In this document: positions 34,701-45,000 of the stretch, in pieces
Layout: each line of letters opens with the position of its first letter
Numbering within the stretch: the first letter of the stretch is position 1
Source of the DNA: Streptomyces griseus
Lineage (GTDB): Bacteria; Actinomycetota; Actinomycetes; Streptomycetales; Streptomycetaceae
Direction of reading: 5' to 3'
DNA length: 64,000 nt
NCBI RefSeq assembly: GCF_900460065.1
Contig: NZ_UAVD01000052.1
Location: 248,001 to 312,000 of the forward strand
Program-made: the position numbers and the translations under genes
The notes under the pieces: model-generated
Seen by the model: the letters and a program-made list of their open reading frames with translations, nothing else
Databases searched by the model: none
Told to the model about the DNA's origin: nothing

Positions 34701-34769
34701 GGCGGCGTGCGAAAGGCGTGGTCGACCGCTCCGACGGGCGGTGGAGCCCGGACGGGTCCGGGGGCCTCG

Positions 34770-35810
34770 TCACCAGCTGACGCGGGCGGCCACCGGGAGG
34801 TGGTCGCTACCGGTGGCGGGCAGGAGCCACGAGCTCTCCGGCTCCACGCCCCGTACGAGAATCTGGTCGATCCGCGCCACCGGGAAGGTGGCGGGCCAGC
34901 TGAAGCCGAACCCGTCGCCGGCCACCTCCTGCGCCGAGCGCATCCGCGAGGTGATGCCCGCGTACGCACGGTCGTCCAGGGTCCCGTTGAGATCGCCGAG
35001 CAGCACCACCCGCTCGTTCCGCTCGGCGGCGACGGCCCGGCCGAGCGACCGCGCGCCGGCGTCCCGTTGCCCCGAGGAGAGGCCCGCCCGAGGGTTCACC
35101 CGCACGGATCCGAGGTGCGCCACGTACACCGCCAGGGGCCCGTGGTCCGTGGCCACCGTGGTGCGCAGTCCCCGGTTGTACGCCAGCTTGACCTCGGCGG
35201 GCTTCGCGTCCCCCAGCGGCCCCGCGTCCATCGCGACGTCGACCGGCCGGGTGTCCGACAGCGGCAGCCTGCTCCACACACCGACGGTGCCCAGCACGGT
35301 GTGGTGGGGGTAGGCCGTCGCCAGCTCCCTCTCGTACGTCCTCCGGTCCGCCGGATCCAGCTCCTCCAGTGCCAGCACGTCGGCGCCGGCGGCGGCCAGG
35401 GCGCGGGCGGTGCCCACCGCGTCGGGGTTGTCGGCGCCGACGTTGTGGCTGACCACGGTGAGGTCTCCGCCCTGGCGGGACTTGTCGGCGAGCAGCCCGC
35501 CGAAGAGGTGCAGCCACACGACGGCCGGCAGCAGGAGCGCGGCGCCCGCGAGGAGGGAGCGGCGCAGCAGCGCCCCGGCCAGCAGCACCGGGATGAGGAG
35601 GCCGAACCACGGGAGGAAGGTCTCCACCAGGCTGCCGAGGTTCCCCACCCCGTTCGGGATGCTCGCGTGCAGCGGCAGGAGCAGGCCCAGCAGCAGCGCC
35701 GCGACGGCGAGCCCCCGGCCGCGCTTCCAGGGCCCTGCCGCCGCGCCGACGGCGAGAAGCGCACGCGACCGGCGGAGTGCTGTCCACGCTGAAGGCGGTC
35801 GTCGATTCAT
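34770..35810 (-). CDS. VanJ-like membrane protein with endonuclease/exonuclease/phosphatase fold
   Basis: A 346-residue membrane protein. Three N-terminal hydrophobic segments (GLAVAALLLGLLLPLHA, LPWFGLLIPVLLAGALL, LLAGAALLLPAVVWLHLFG) are followed by an EEP domain facing outward: LTVVSHNVGADN (metal Asn), DVLALEELD (Glu), VYVAHLGSVR, VVLLGDLNGTLDD (Asp/Asn) and GSDHLPVAA (His). This is the architecture of VanJ/StaP, which confer teicoplanin resistance, probably through undecaprenol-linked cell-wall intermediates. It is divergent from a VanR/VanS-like pair, as in the S. coelicolor van cluster, but vanHAX are absent. ATG at 35810 has only a weak ribosome-binding site. Confidence 0.82.
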   Translation of the reverse strand: MNRRPPSAWTALRRSRALLAVGAAAGPWKRGRGLAVAALLLGLLLPLHASIPNGVGNLGSLVETFLPWFGLLIPVLLAGALLRRSLLAGAALLLPAVVWLHLFGGLLADKSRQGGDLTVVSHNVGADNPDAVGTARALAAAGADVLALEELDPADRRTYERELATAYPHHTVLGTVGVWSRLPLSDTRPVDVAMDAGPLGDAKPAEVKLAYNRGLRTTVATDHGPLAVYVAHLGSVRVNPRAGLSSGQRDAGARSLGRAVAAERNERVVLLGDLNGTLDDRAYAGITSRMRSAQEVAGDGFGFSWPATFPVARIDQILVRGVEPESSWLLPATGSDHLPVAARVSW

Positions 35811-35884
35811 GCCACGAGTCAAGGCACGGCGCTGTTGCCGGCACGTATGCGGTTTTCGATACACCGGCGATAGGCGCCGACTCG

Positions 35885-35896
35885 TAGCATCGGCCC
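35885..35896 (+). promoter_or_regulatory. Minus-10 element of a leaderless vanR-like transcript
   Basis: TAGCAT at 35885-35890 ends 6 bases before the ATG and no Shine-Dalgarno is seen. Confidence 0.4.
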
Positions 35897-36583
35897 ATGC
35901 GCGTGCTGATCGTCGAGGACGAACCCCTTCTCGCGCAGGCCGTCCGCGACGGCCTGCGTCTCGAAGCGATCGCGGCGGACATCGCGGGGGACGGGGACAC
36001 CGCTCTGGAGCTGCTGAGCGTCAACACCTACGACATCGCCGTCCTGGACCGCGACGTCCCCGGGCCGTCCGGCGACGAGATCGCCGAACACATCGTCGCC
36101 TCCGGCAGTGGCATGCCGATCCTCATGCTCACGGCGGCCGACCGCCTCGACGACAAGGCCTCCGGGTTCGGGCTCGGCGCCGACGACTACCTCACGAAAC
36201 CCTTCGATCTCCGGGAGCTCGTGCTCAGGCTCAGAGCGCTCGACCGCCGACGCGCCCACAGCAGACCGCCCGTGCGCGAGATCGCGGGCCTGCGGCTGGA
36301 CGTGTTCCGCAGGGAGGTCTACCGGGACGGCCGCTACGTCGCCCTGACCAGAAAGCAGTTCGCGGTGCTCGACGTCCTCGTCGCCGCCGACGGCGGTGTC
36401 GTCAGCGCCGAAGACCTCCTGGAACGCGCGTGGGACGAGAACGCCGACCCGTTCACCAACGCCGTGCGCATCACCGTCTCGGCCCTGCGCAAACGGCTCG
36501 GCGAACCCTGGATCATCGCCACCGTACCGGGCGTCGGCTATCGCATCGGTACCGCTCGTGGCGCCGGAGAGGACCGTGACTAG
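35897..36583 (+). CDS. OmpR-family response regulator (VanR-like)
   Basis: A 228-residue regulator. The receiver shows VLIVEDEPLL, the phospho-Asp in IAVLDRDVPGPSGDE (about residue 51), MLTAADR and DDYLTKPFD; the winged-helix domain shows LTRKQFAVLDVLV, NAVRITVSALRKRL and VPGVGYRI. The unusual VLDRDVPGPSGDEIA phospho-site is shared with Streptomyces VanR-type regulators. The TAG stop is the first bases of MITE-like element C, and a GTG at 36576 overlaps the stop region and would be the ancestral start of the kinase. Confidence 0.92.
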   Translation: MRVLIVEDEPLLAQAVRDGLRLEAIAADIAGDGDTALELLSVNTYDIAVLDRDVPGPSGDEIAEHIVASGSGMPILMLTAADRLDDKASGFGLGADDYLTKPFDLRELVLRLRALDRRRAHSRPPVREIAGLRLDVFRREVYRDGRYVALTRKQFAVLDVLVAADGGVVSAEDLLERAWDENADPFTNAVRITVSALRKRLGEPWIIATVPGVGYRIGTARGAGEDRD

Positions 36584-36754
36584 GGCCTGTCGTCACACTG
36601 CCGTCGTCGCCCGAAGGGCGGCCGGGCGGCGCCTGGCGCGTGCGATCGCGAGGCGCCGCAGTGGCCTCGTGGCGGAGCTGCCAGGGCATTTCGGCAACGC
36701 CGCGAGCGTGCGTGCCAGGCATCGCCCGGCAGGCGGCAGTGTGACGACAGACCC
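36583..36754. mobile_element. MITE-like element C between regulator and kinase
   Basis: 172 bp with 21-bp terminal inverted repeats at 36583-36603 and 36734-36754, 20 of 21 bases matching (GTCGTCACACTGCCG is the shared inner part). The core shares GCGTGCGATCGC and GCGAGCGTGCGTGCCAG with element A and the left end with element B. It begins on the response-regulator TAG stop. The kinase frame reads open through the whole element from GTG 36576, and the current best GTG (36741) lies within its right repeat. Confidence 0.85.
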
Positions 36755-37874
36755 CAGGCGCCCCGGGCTGAGCGTCCGTCTCAAGCTCACCCTCAGCTAC
36801 GCCGGATTCCTCATGGTCGCCGGCGTCCTGCTGCTCACGGCGGTGTGGGTGTTCCTCCTGGAGTACGTTCCCGACGACTGGGACCGGCGGATGCTCCACG
36901 AGAATCCCAACCGTCAGCTTCTCGCGTACACCTTCGCTCCGGCGGCGGCCACCGTGCTGGCGGTCCTCCTCGTCGTCGGCCTCCTGGGAGGATGGGTCCT
37001 GGCCGGCCGTATGCTCGCCCCGCTGACCCGGATCACCGAAGCCACCCGCGCGGCCACCCACGGGTCGCTCGCCCACCGCATCAGGCTGCCGGGCCGCAGG
37101 GACGAGTTCCGTGAACTCGCCGACGCGTTCGACACGATGCTGGCCCGGCTCGAGGCACACGTCGCCGAACAGGAGAGGTTCGCGGCCAACGCCTCCCACG
37201 AGCTGCGCACGCCGCTGGCGATCTCCAGAACGCTTCTCGATGTGGCCCGCGCCGATCCGAACCGCGACCCCGACGAGATCATCGACCGCCTGTACGCCGT
37301 CAACGGCAGAGCGATCGACCTCACCGAGGCCCTGCTCGTGCTCAGCCGGGCCGACCGGCGTTCCTTCGCCCGGGAACGGGTCGACCTTTCGCTGCTGGCC
37401 GAGGAGGCCGCCGAGACCCTCCTGCCCCTCGCGGAGGAGCACGGCGTCACCGTCGAGACCCACGGCGAGATCGCCCCCGCGACCGGATCGCCCGCGCTCC
37501 TGCTCCAGCTGACCACGAATCTCGTGCACAACGCGATCGTCCACAACCTGCCCGACGGCGGCACGGTCCGGGTCACCGCCTCGGTCCGGCCGGAGACCGT
37601 GGTGCTCACGGTCGACAACACGGGCGCGAAGGTCACCCCCCAGTTGGCCGCGACGCTCACCGAACCCTTCCGGCGTGGCGCCGGACGGCTGCACACCCAC
37701 CACGCGGGGGTCGGGCTCGGCCTGGCCATCGTCAAGACCATCACCCGCGCGCACGACGGGACGCTCACCCTCGTCCCGCGTCCGGACGGCGGGCTGCGCG
37801 TCACGGTGGAACTCCCCGCGTCAGCCCCGCCCGCCGACGGAACCGGAACGCCGTACGGCAGGATGGAGCCATGA
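36741..37874 (+). CDS. Sensor histidine kinase (VanS-like)
   Basis: A 377-residue membrane kinase. TM1 is YAGFLMVAGVLLLTAVWVFLL, a very short external loop follows, TM2 is AAATVLAVLLVVGLLGGWVL, then HAMP (RMLAPLTRI onward). The phospho-acceptor His lies in FAANASHELRTPLAI, and the ATPase shows NLVHNAIVHNLPDGG and GVGLGLAIVKTI; the G1 DxGxG box is degenerate (VDNTGAKV), as in VanS relatives. The short sensor loop suits ligand detection at the membrane. A longer reading from GTG 36576 crosses element C in frame and would restore overlap with the regulator stop. Its ATGA stop couples it to the monooxygenase. Confidence 0.88.
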   Translation: MTTDPRRPGLSVRLKLTLSYAGFLMVAGVLLLTAVWVFLLEYVPDDWDRRMLHENPNRQLLAYTFAPAAATVLAVLLVVGLLGGWVLAGRMLAPLTRITEATRAATHGSLAHRIRLPGRRDEFRELADAFDTMLARLEAHVAEQERFAANASHELRTPLAISRTLLDVARADPNRDPDEIIDRLYAVNGRAIDLTEALLVLSRADRRSFARERVDLSLLAEEAAETLLPLAEEHGVTVETHGEIAPATGSPALLLQLTTNLVHNAIVHNLPDGGTVRVTASVRPETVVLTVDNTGAKVTPQLAATLTEPFRRGAGRLHTHHAGVGLGLAIVKTITRAHDGTLTLVPRPDGGLRVTVELPASAPPADGTGTPYGRMEP

Positions 37875-38197
37875 GCGTAGTCAAGATCAATGTGCTGACC
37901 GTCCCCCAGGAACAACGCGAGACGCTGGAGAAGCGCTTCGCCTCCCGGGCCCACGCCGTGGAGAGCTCCGACGGATTCGAGTGGTTCGAGCTGCTCCGGC
38001 CCGTCGAGGGCACGGACGACTACCTCGTCTACACGCGCTGGCGTGACGAGGCCTCCTTCCAGGCATGGATGGAGGGGCCGATGAAGGCGGCCCACCAGGG
38101 CGGCGCCGACGGCGGTGAGCGCCCCAAGCCGGCGGCCGGCGGGTCCACGGTGTGGTCCTTCGAGGTCGTGCAGCAGGCCGCCCCGACCGGCGTGTAG
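37871..38197 (+). CDS. MhuD/IsdG-type heme-degrading monooxygenase
   Basis: A 108-residue ABM-fold protein coupled to the kinase stop (ATGA). The N-terminus VVKINVLTVP and the segment EKRFASRAHAVESSDGFEWFELLRPVEGTD closely follow mycobacterial MhuD, split here by key residues: the heme-contacting Asn (KIN, residue 7), a Trp in VYTRWRDEASFQAW, and the axial His in MKAAHQ (about residue 75). It probably oxidatively opens heme to release iron, though ABM-fold quinol oxygenases are an alternative. Its place in a VanRS-like operon is unexpected; the siderophore operon lies 4 kb away. Confidence 0.83.
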   Translation: MSVVKINVLTVPQEQRETLEKRFASRAHAVESSDGFEWFELLRPVEGTDDYLVYTRWRDEASFQAWMEGPMKAAHQGGADGGERPKPAAGGSTVWSFEVVQQAAPTGV

Positions 38198-38312
38198 CGC
38201 CCGTCCGACGCCCGTCCGCCCCGAGCCGGGCGGGTGCGGCCGTGTGACCTGCCCGGTCCGTGCCCGGCCGGACCGGGCGGGTCGGTCGTGCCGTCTGCCG
38301 GGCCCGGGCAGG

Positions 38313-38858
38313 TCAGCGGTCGACCGCCGGAAGCAGAGCCAGGCCGGTGTCGCGCAGGATGCGGTCGACGGTCCCGGTCAGCGGGCTGTCGGGACCGATC
38401 ACGGTTTCGACGCCGTCGGGCAGAACGTCGCGGGGCCGGTACCAGTCCCGCAGCTGGTTCTCGTCGACCTCGTCGGCGATCGGCTTGGTGGCGTGCCGGG
38501 CCACCGTCTCGGCGAAGGGGACGTCCAGGTAGTACCCGTGGGTCGGGCCCCGGTGGTCGGCGCGCAGCCGGGCGAGCATGTCGCCGTAGTGGTCGGCGTA
38601 GAGGATGCCCTCGACCACCACGTGGTAGCCGGCGTCCAGGGCGTAGCGGGCTGTCAGGTCGATCAGACCGATGTTCGCCGCCCCTGGCCGGTCGCGTTCG
38701 CGCAGCACGGTACGGCGGAGGTTGTCCTGGCCGACCACGGCCAGTCCGCGGCCGAAGCGGTCGCGGAGACCCGCCGCCACGCTCGACTTCCCCGACGCGC
38801 TGTTGCCGCGCAGGACGATCAGCCGGGTCTCCTCGGTCCCCACGTTCACTCCGCACAC
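38313..38858 (-). CDS. P-loop kinase/ATPase (AAA_33 type)
   Basis: A 181-residue nucleotide kinase-like protein. The P-loop is VLRGNSASGKSSVAAGL, with DNLRRTVL, GYHVVVEGILYADHYGD (Walker B-like) and a lid region with several Arg residues. AAA_33 proteins include polynucleotide, chloramphenicol and shikimate-type kinases; the substrate here is unknown. The longer ATG start (38858) or an internal GTG three codons later both keep the P-loop near residue 20. It lies between the heme monooxygenase and the megasynthase and is divergent from the latter. Confidence 0.8.
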   Translation of the reverse strand: MCGVNVGTEETRLIVLRGNSASGKSSVAAGLRDRFGRGLAVVGQDNLRRTVLRERDRPGAANIGLIDLTARYALDAGYHVVVEGILYADHYGDMLARLRADHRGPTHGYYLDVPFAETVARHATKPIADEVDENQLRDWYRPRDVLPDGVETVIGPDSPLTGTVDRILRDTGLALLPAVDR

Positions 38859-38950
38859 GCCGGCCGCTCCCCGGTCCCGGCCCGGTCCCCTGGACCGAGC
38901 TCTCTTGCCGTCAGGTCACTCCCAGGGTGCATGCGCTCTCCTCCCGGCGG

Positions 38951-38982
38951 TTGATTACCCGCGCCCCGGCCGTTTTTAAGAT
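38951..38982 (+). promoter_or_regulatory. Megasynthase promoter candidate
   Basis: TTGATT at 38951-38956 and TTTTAAGAT at 38974-38982 lie in the only AT-rich patch before the 12.5-kb gene. Spacing of 17-20 bases makes the exact -10 uncertain. Confidence 0.4.
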
Positions 38983-39025
38983 CATTCTCCCGAGCAAGGC
39001 GAACGACGGACCGGTGGAGCACGAC

Positions 39026-42000
39026 ATGACACTGCTGGATGTACTACTGGACGCGGTGCGCGAGGCTCCCGGGCAGGTCGTCGTGCATGTCCGCGGCGAC
39101 GGTGGCGAGCTGACGGTCAGCCTCAGCGAGCTCCTGGACGAATCCCTGCGCGTGGCGGGGGGCTTGCGGGCGGCGGGGGTGGCGCCCGGGACCTGTGTGC
39201 CGTTGCTCGCCGACCGCAGCGAGGACTTCCAGCCGATGTTCTGGGGTGCGGTGGCGGCCGGTCTCGTTCCGGTTCCGCTGGCTCCGGACGCGCGTCGGGT
39301 GCTGCCGGTCTGGGAGCACCTGGGGCGTCCGCCAGTCGTCGTGGACGCCTCGACCGCGTCGCTGTCCGGTGAACTCCCCGATGACGTTCGCGCCCTGAGC
39401 CTCGACGTGCTGCGGGAGGGACCGGCACTGCGGGAGCCCGTCGCCGCCGGCCGCGACGACGTCGCGTTCGTCCAGTTCTCCTCGGGAAGCACGGGTGCGC
39501 CCAAGGGCGTGGAGGTGACGCACGGAGCGGTGCTCGCCAACCTGGAGCAGATAAGGGCCGCCTCGGAGCTGGGCCCCGAGGACGTGGTGGTCAGCTGGAT
39601 GCCGTACTTCCACGACATGGGGCTCATCGGCACCCACCTCGCCCCGCTGGCCGCCCGGGCCCGGCAGGTGAAGATCGGTCCGCTGTCGTTCGCCAAGCGG
39701 CCCCGCCTGTGGTTCGAGGTGGCGGCCCGGCACCGGGCCACGGTGCTGTCCGCGGCCAACTTCGCCCTGGCGCTGGCCGTACGCCGTGTTCCCGAAGAGG
39801 TCCTGGCCCGGCTGGACCTCTCGGCGGTGCGGCTGGTCCTGGTCGGGGCGGAGCCGATCGCCCCCGCGGTGTGGCGCGCCTTCGCGGACAGGACCCGGCC
39901 GTCGGGGCTGGCCCCCGCGGCGGCCCAGCCGGTCTACGGCCTGGCGGAGGCGACGCTGGCGGTGACCTTCCCGCCGCCGGGGGAAGTGGCCGAACCGCTG
40001 GTCCTGGACCGGGCTTCGTTGAGCCGGGGGGTGGCGGTGGACGCCGAACCTGGCGATGAGGCCGTCGAGTTGATGGACGTGGGGCGGCCGGTGGCGGGCT
40101 GCGCCGTGCGCATCGTCGACGACGCGGGGACCGTCCTCGGGGACCGGCGGACCGGGCACATCATGGTGAGCGGACCCCAACTCGCCCGTGGCTACCACGG
40201 CCTTCCCGACGTGAGCGCGGAAGTGTTCGCCGGGGGATGGCTCCGCACCGGTGATACGGGTTTCCTGCGGGACGGTCGGCTGTGCGTCACGGGACGCCAC
40301 AAGGACGTGCTGTTCCTCAACGGCCGCACCTTCCACGCCACGGACCTGGAGGAGGTCGCGGCCGCGACGCCCGGGCTGCCTTCCGGCGCCCCGGCCGTGG
40401 TCGGGTCGACCGACCCGGTCACCGGTGCGGAGCGCGTCGTGGTGTTCGTCCCCTGGGCGCGGCCCGCGCGTGAGGCGTCGGAGGTGCTCGAACGCGTCGC
40501 GGCCCGGGTGCGCGAGGCCCTGCTCCATGACGATGTGCGGGTGCTGGCCCTGCCGCCGGGGGCGTTCCCCCGTACGACGAGTGGCAAGCTGCAACGTCGG
40601 CGGCTGCGGGAGCGTTTCGAGGAGGGCGTGTTCGGGTCGGGTGAGCGGCGTGCCGGTGAGCCGGGGGCGGGTGAGGTGGCGGCGGGCGCGGCCGGTGGTC
40701 CACCGTTCACGGAACCCGGGCGGCCCGCGGCGGAGCCCCGCGCGCTGGCGCCCAGGACCCGCGCCGAGACGGTCGAGGTCGTGCGGGAGGCCTGGGCCCG
40801 GGTGCTGGGCCGGCCCGCCGACGCGATCGGGACGCACGAGCCGTTCGGGAGCATCGGCGGGACCTCGCTCAAGGCCATGGAGATGCTGGTGGCGCTGGAG
40901 GACGCCTTCGGTGTGACCCTGCCGCCGGCGGTCGCCCGCGATCACGACACGGTGGCCGCGCTCGCCGGTCACCTTCTGACGGTGGCGCCCGGTCCGGTCT
41001 TGCCCCTCGCGGACAGCGCCAAGGCCTCGGACACATCGGAGACGTCGGAGAGCGTCGTGCGACGGACCGGGGGAACGGTCGGCGGGCGGGCCCCCGCACT
41101 TCCCGACCCTGCCGACGCCGCCACGGCCGTCATCGGGATGGCGTGCCGGTTCCCCGGCGCGGACACCCCCGAGGCCTTCTGGGACCTGCTCGTGGACGGG
41201 CACGACGCCGTCGCCCCCGTATCGCGTGGACGATGGGACGACGGCCACGCCGCTCCCGGGGCTCGGACGGCGGTTCCAGGAGTCGCGGGAGTTCCGGGCG
41301 TTCCCCGGGAGCGGTGGGCGGCGCTGCTGGAGGACCCGGCCGCGTTCGACGCCGACTTCTTCGGCATCGGCGAGGACGAGGCGCGGACGCTCGACCCGCA
41401 GGCCCGTATCTTCCTCGAACTCGCGCACGAGGCACTCGAACGCGCCGGATACGCGGGGCCCCGCCGGCACGGTCACAGGATCGGTGTGTTCGCGGCGGTC
41501 GGGGACAGCGGCTACCGGGAGGTCCTGGAACGGGCCAGGGCCGAGGGCGCCCCCCTGCCCGCCGCACTCACCGGGAACCTGCCCTCCCTCGTCGCCGCAC
41601 GGGTCTCGCAGTGCCTCGACCTCGACGGTCCCGCACTCGCGGTGGACACCGCCTGCTCGTCGGGGCTGGTGGCCCTGCACCTGGCCCGGCGCAGCCTCCT
41701 GGACGGCGAGTGCGACCTCGCCGTCGTCGGCGGCGTCAACCTCCATCTGACCTCGGCCCCGCACCGGCTGCTGGAGGAGGCGGGAGCCCTCTCCCCCACC
41801 GGACGCAGCCGCGCCTTCAGCTCCGACGCCGACGGCTTCGTGCCCGGCGAGGGCGGCGCGGCCATCGTCCTGACGCGGCTCGACGCCGCCCGCCGCGCGG
41901 ACGATCCGGTGCTCGCGGTGGTCCGGGGCACGGCCGTCAACAACGACGGCAGGTCGATGAGCCTGATGGCGCCCAACCCGCTGCGGCAGCGCGAGGTGAT

Positions 42001-45000
42001 CACCCGGGCGTACGAGGCGGCGGGGGTCGATCCCGCCGCGGTGACCTACGTGGAGGCCCACGGCACCGGCACCGCCGTGGGGGATCCCATCGAACTGCGT
42101 TCGCTGGCCCACGCGTTTCCCCAACGCCCGGGCGGTGAGCCCCGGTTGGTCGGCTCGGTGAAGACCAACATCGGGCATCTGCTGAACGCCGCCGCGCTTC
42201 CCTCGCTGGTGAAGGTCGTACTGGCCCTGGGCCACCGGAGGCTGCCGCCGTCGCTGCATCACACCCCGGCCTCGCCGGGTCTCGCCCCCGCCGGTTTCTC
42301 CGTGGTGACCAAGGCCCGGGACTGGACGTCCACCGGGCCCCTCCTCGCGGGGATCAACGCGTTCGGGTTCGGCGGCACCAATGCCCACGCCGTTCTGGAA
42401 CAGGCCCCGCCACCTGCCGCCCCGGCCTCGCCCCCCACGGGCGAGGCGCGTGAGGTGTCCGTCGAAGGGCCTCACCTGCTGACCCTTTCGGCGCACAGTC
42501 CAGGAGCGCTGCGGGATGCCGTGACCCGGCTCGCCACCCATCTGGAGAGCCGTCCGCTGCTGCGCGAGGGCGATGTCTGCCGCACCGCGAGCACCTCCCG
42601 GGACGAGGGGCCCCACCGGCTCGCCGTCATCGCCCACGGTGATCTGCGGGAGCGTCTCGCCGCAGTCTCCGCCGCCGGGACGGGCGAAGCGGGCGGGCGG
42701 GGCGGAAGCCCCGTGCGCTCCCGGCCGCGGGTGGTCTTCCTGTACCCGGGGCAGGGCTCCCGGTTCCCCGGACAGGACCGGGCGCTGTACCGGACGGCTC
42801 GGGTGTTCCGGGACACGTTCGACGAGGCGTCCGCCCTCCTCGGGCCCGTGGGCGGGCGTTCCCTGCTGGACTGGGCGCTGGATCCGGAGGTGGATGCCGC
42901 GGCCCGGGACGCGACGGAGCAGGCGCAGCCGCTCCTCGTCGCCTCCGGGGTGGCGCTCTCCCGCCAGTTGCGGGCCTGGGGCGTGGAGCCCGACGCGGTC
43001 GCCGGGCACAGCGTCGGGGAGCTCACCGCCGCCTGCGTCAGCGGGGTGCTGACCCTCCGCGAGGCGGTGTCGTTCGCGGCCGAACGCGGCCGTCTCATGG
43101 AGGCGTTCACCGAGCCCGGAGCCATGATCGCCGTCCGCGGGGGCGAGGAGGCCGTCGCCGCGGCGGTGGCGGAGTCCGACGGGGCGCTCACCGTGGCCGC
43201 GTACAACGGTCCCGGGCTCCAGGTCCTCTCCGGGGGCGTGCGTGCGGTGGAGAGCGCCGCCGCCCGCCTCGAAGGCCTGGGCGTCCCCACCCGTCGTGTG
43301 CGGGTCTCCCGGGCCTTCCACTCTCCGCTGATGCGGCCGGTGGCGGACCGGATCGCCGAGGCGGCCCGCGCGTTGACCCCGCGGGCCCCGTCCGTCCCCC
43401 TCATGAGCACGGTCACCGCGGAGTGGCAGCCGGTCCTCGGCCCCGAGTACCTGCGTGACCACGCCGAGCGTCCCGTGCTGTTCGGGGCCGCTGTGGAACG
43501 TCTGGCCCGGGAGGGGTACGACACGTTCGTGGAGGTCGGCCACGGTGCGACCCTGTCGGGTGCGGTCCGCGCGGCGACGGGCGTTGCCGCGCCGGCAGGC
43601 GTCGGCGGGGCCGGAGCCAGTGGCGCCGCCGGTCGCCCGGCGACGGTGCTGTGCGCCCTGCCGGGACGTTCCGAGAGCCGCGCGGACGCCGAACGGCGGT
43701 CCTCCGAGGACGGACACGGCGGGCGCGGGGACCTGCTGGCCACCATCGGCCGCCTGTGGTCACACGGCGTACCGCTGGACCGTACGGCGCTCGACGCGGA
43801 ACACCGGGGGATTCCCCTGCCCACCTACCCGTACCAGCGCCGCCGGTACTGGGCCGATCCGCCCGCGAGCCCTCTGCTGCACCGGGTCCTGTGGGAGGAC
43901 TCCGCGCTGCCCGGGCAGACGGCGCGAGCCGTGCGTTCGGTGCTGCTGACCGGTCCGGACCCCGCGTACGTCGCCGGGCTCGCCTCGCAGCTCGCCGACG
44001 CGGGTGTCCGGACGCACGAAACGGGCGACGGGCCACCGGATGCCGTGGTCCTGGTGGCGGGTCCCGCTCCCGGCCAGGACACCGCCGACGCGCTCGGCCG
44101 GGCCCAGGACACCGCGCTGGCCGCCTTCGACGAGGCCCTCGCACGGTTCGACGAGACGGGCGCGGACCGGCTGCTGGTACTGACCGAGGACGTCCACGCG
44201 ACGGGGGCCGTACGGGAGCGGCCGCGGCCCGCCCACGCCGTCCTCGGCGGGCTGCTGATGGCGCTGCCGCAGGAGACTTCGGGCGCCTCGGCCACCGCGC
44301 TCGACCTCTGCTCGCTGGACACACCGTCCCAGCGGCTGGCCGCCGTGCTCGCCGAACTCGCCGAACCGGCCGCTTCCTCCGGCCCGCGGGGCGGTGCCGC
44401 CCTGGTCGCCCGGCGCGCCGGGCGCAGGCTCACCCGCCGTTTCGCACCGCTGCCGAGCGGCGCCGCCGCACCGGCCGGGCCGGGGCGGTCACCGCTGCCG
44501 CCCGACGGCACCTACCTCATCACCGGGGGCGGCGGCGGGATCGGCGCCTCGCTCGCCCGGGACCTCGCCGGTCGGGGCCGCCCGACCCTCGTGCTCGCCG
44601 GACGCTCACCCGGTCTCCCCGAGGGGCTGTCGGAGGAACTCCGCGCGCTGGGCGCCACCGTCGACTACCGGATGGCCGATGTCTCGGTGGAGCAGGACGT
44701 CGAGGCGCTCCTCGCGGGACTCGGCCACCTCGACGGCCTCTTCCACGCCGCGGGGGCTGTGCGACCCGGCACGCTGCGCGACCGGCGCGCGGAGGAGACG
44801 GCGGAGGCCCTGGCCGCCAAGACCCGGGGCACTCTGCTGCTCTCGCTGGCCCTGCGCCGGCACGGGCTCGACCCGGCGGTCCGTGTCGTGTTCTCCTCCG
44901 TCAGCGCCGTGCTGCCCGGCCTGGCGGGAGCGCTGGGCGACTACGCCGGCGCCAACGCCTTCCTCGACGCGTTCGCCGCTTCCGAACGGCACGCGGGCAG

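Noticed and set aside
34448..34769. Iron-repressor (DmdR/IdeR) box before the siderophore operon
   Set aside because: No AT-rich TTAGGTTAGGCT-like palindrome is present; only a terminator hairpin was found.
39044..43717. 1557-residue open frame on the minus strand opposite the megasynthase
   Set aside because: It lies antisense to conserved FAAL, KS and AT motifs and has no recognisable domain. Long antisense frames are normal in such high-GC coding DNA.
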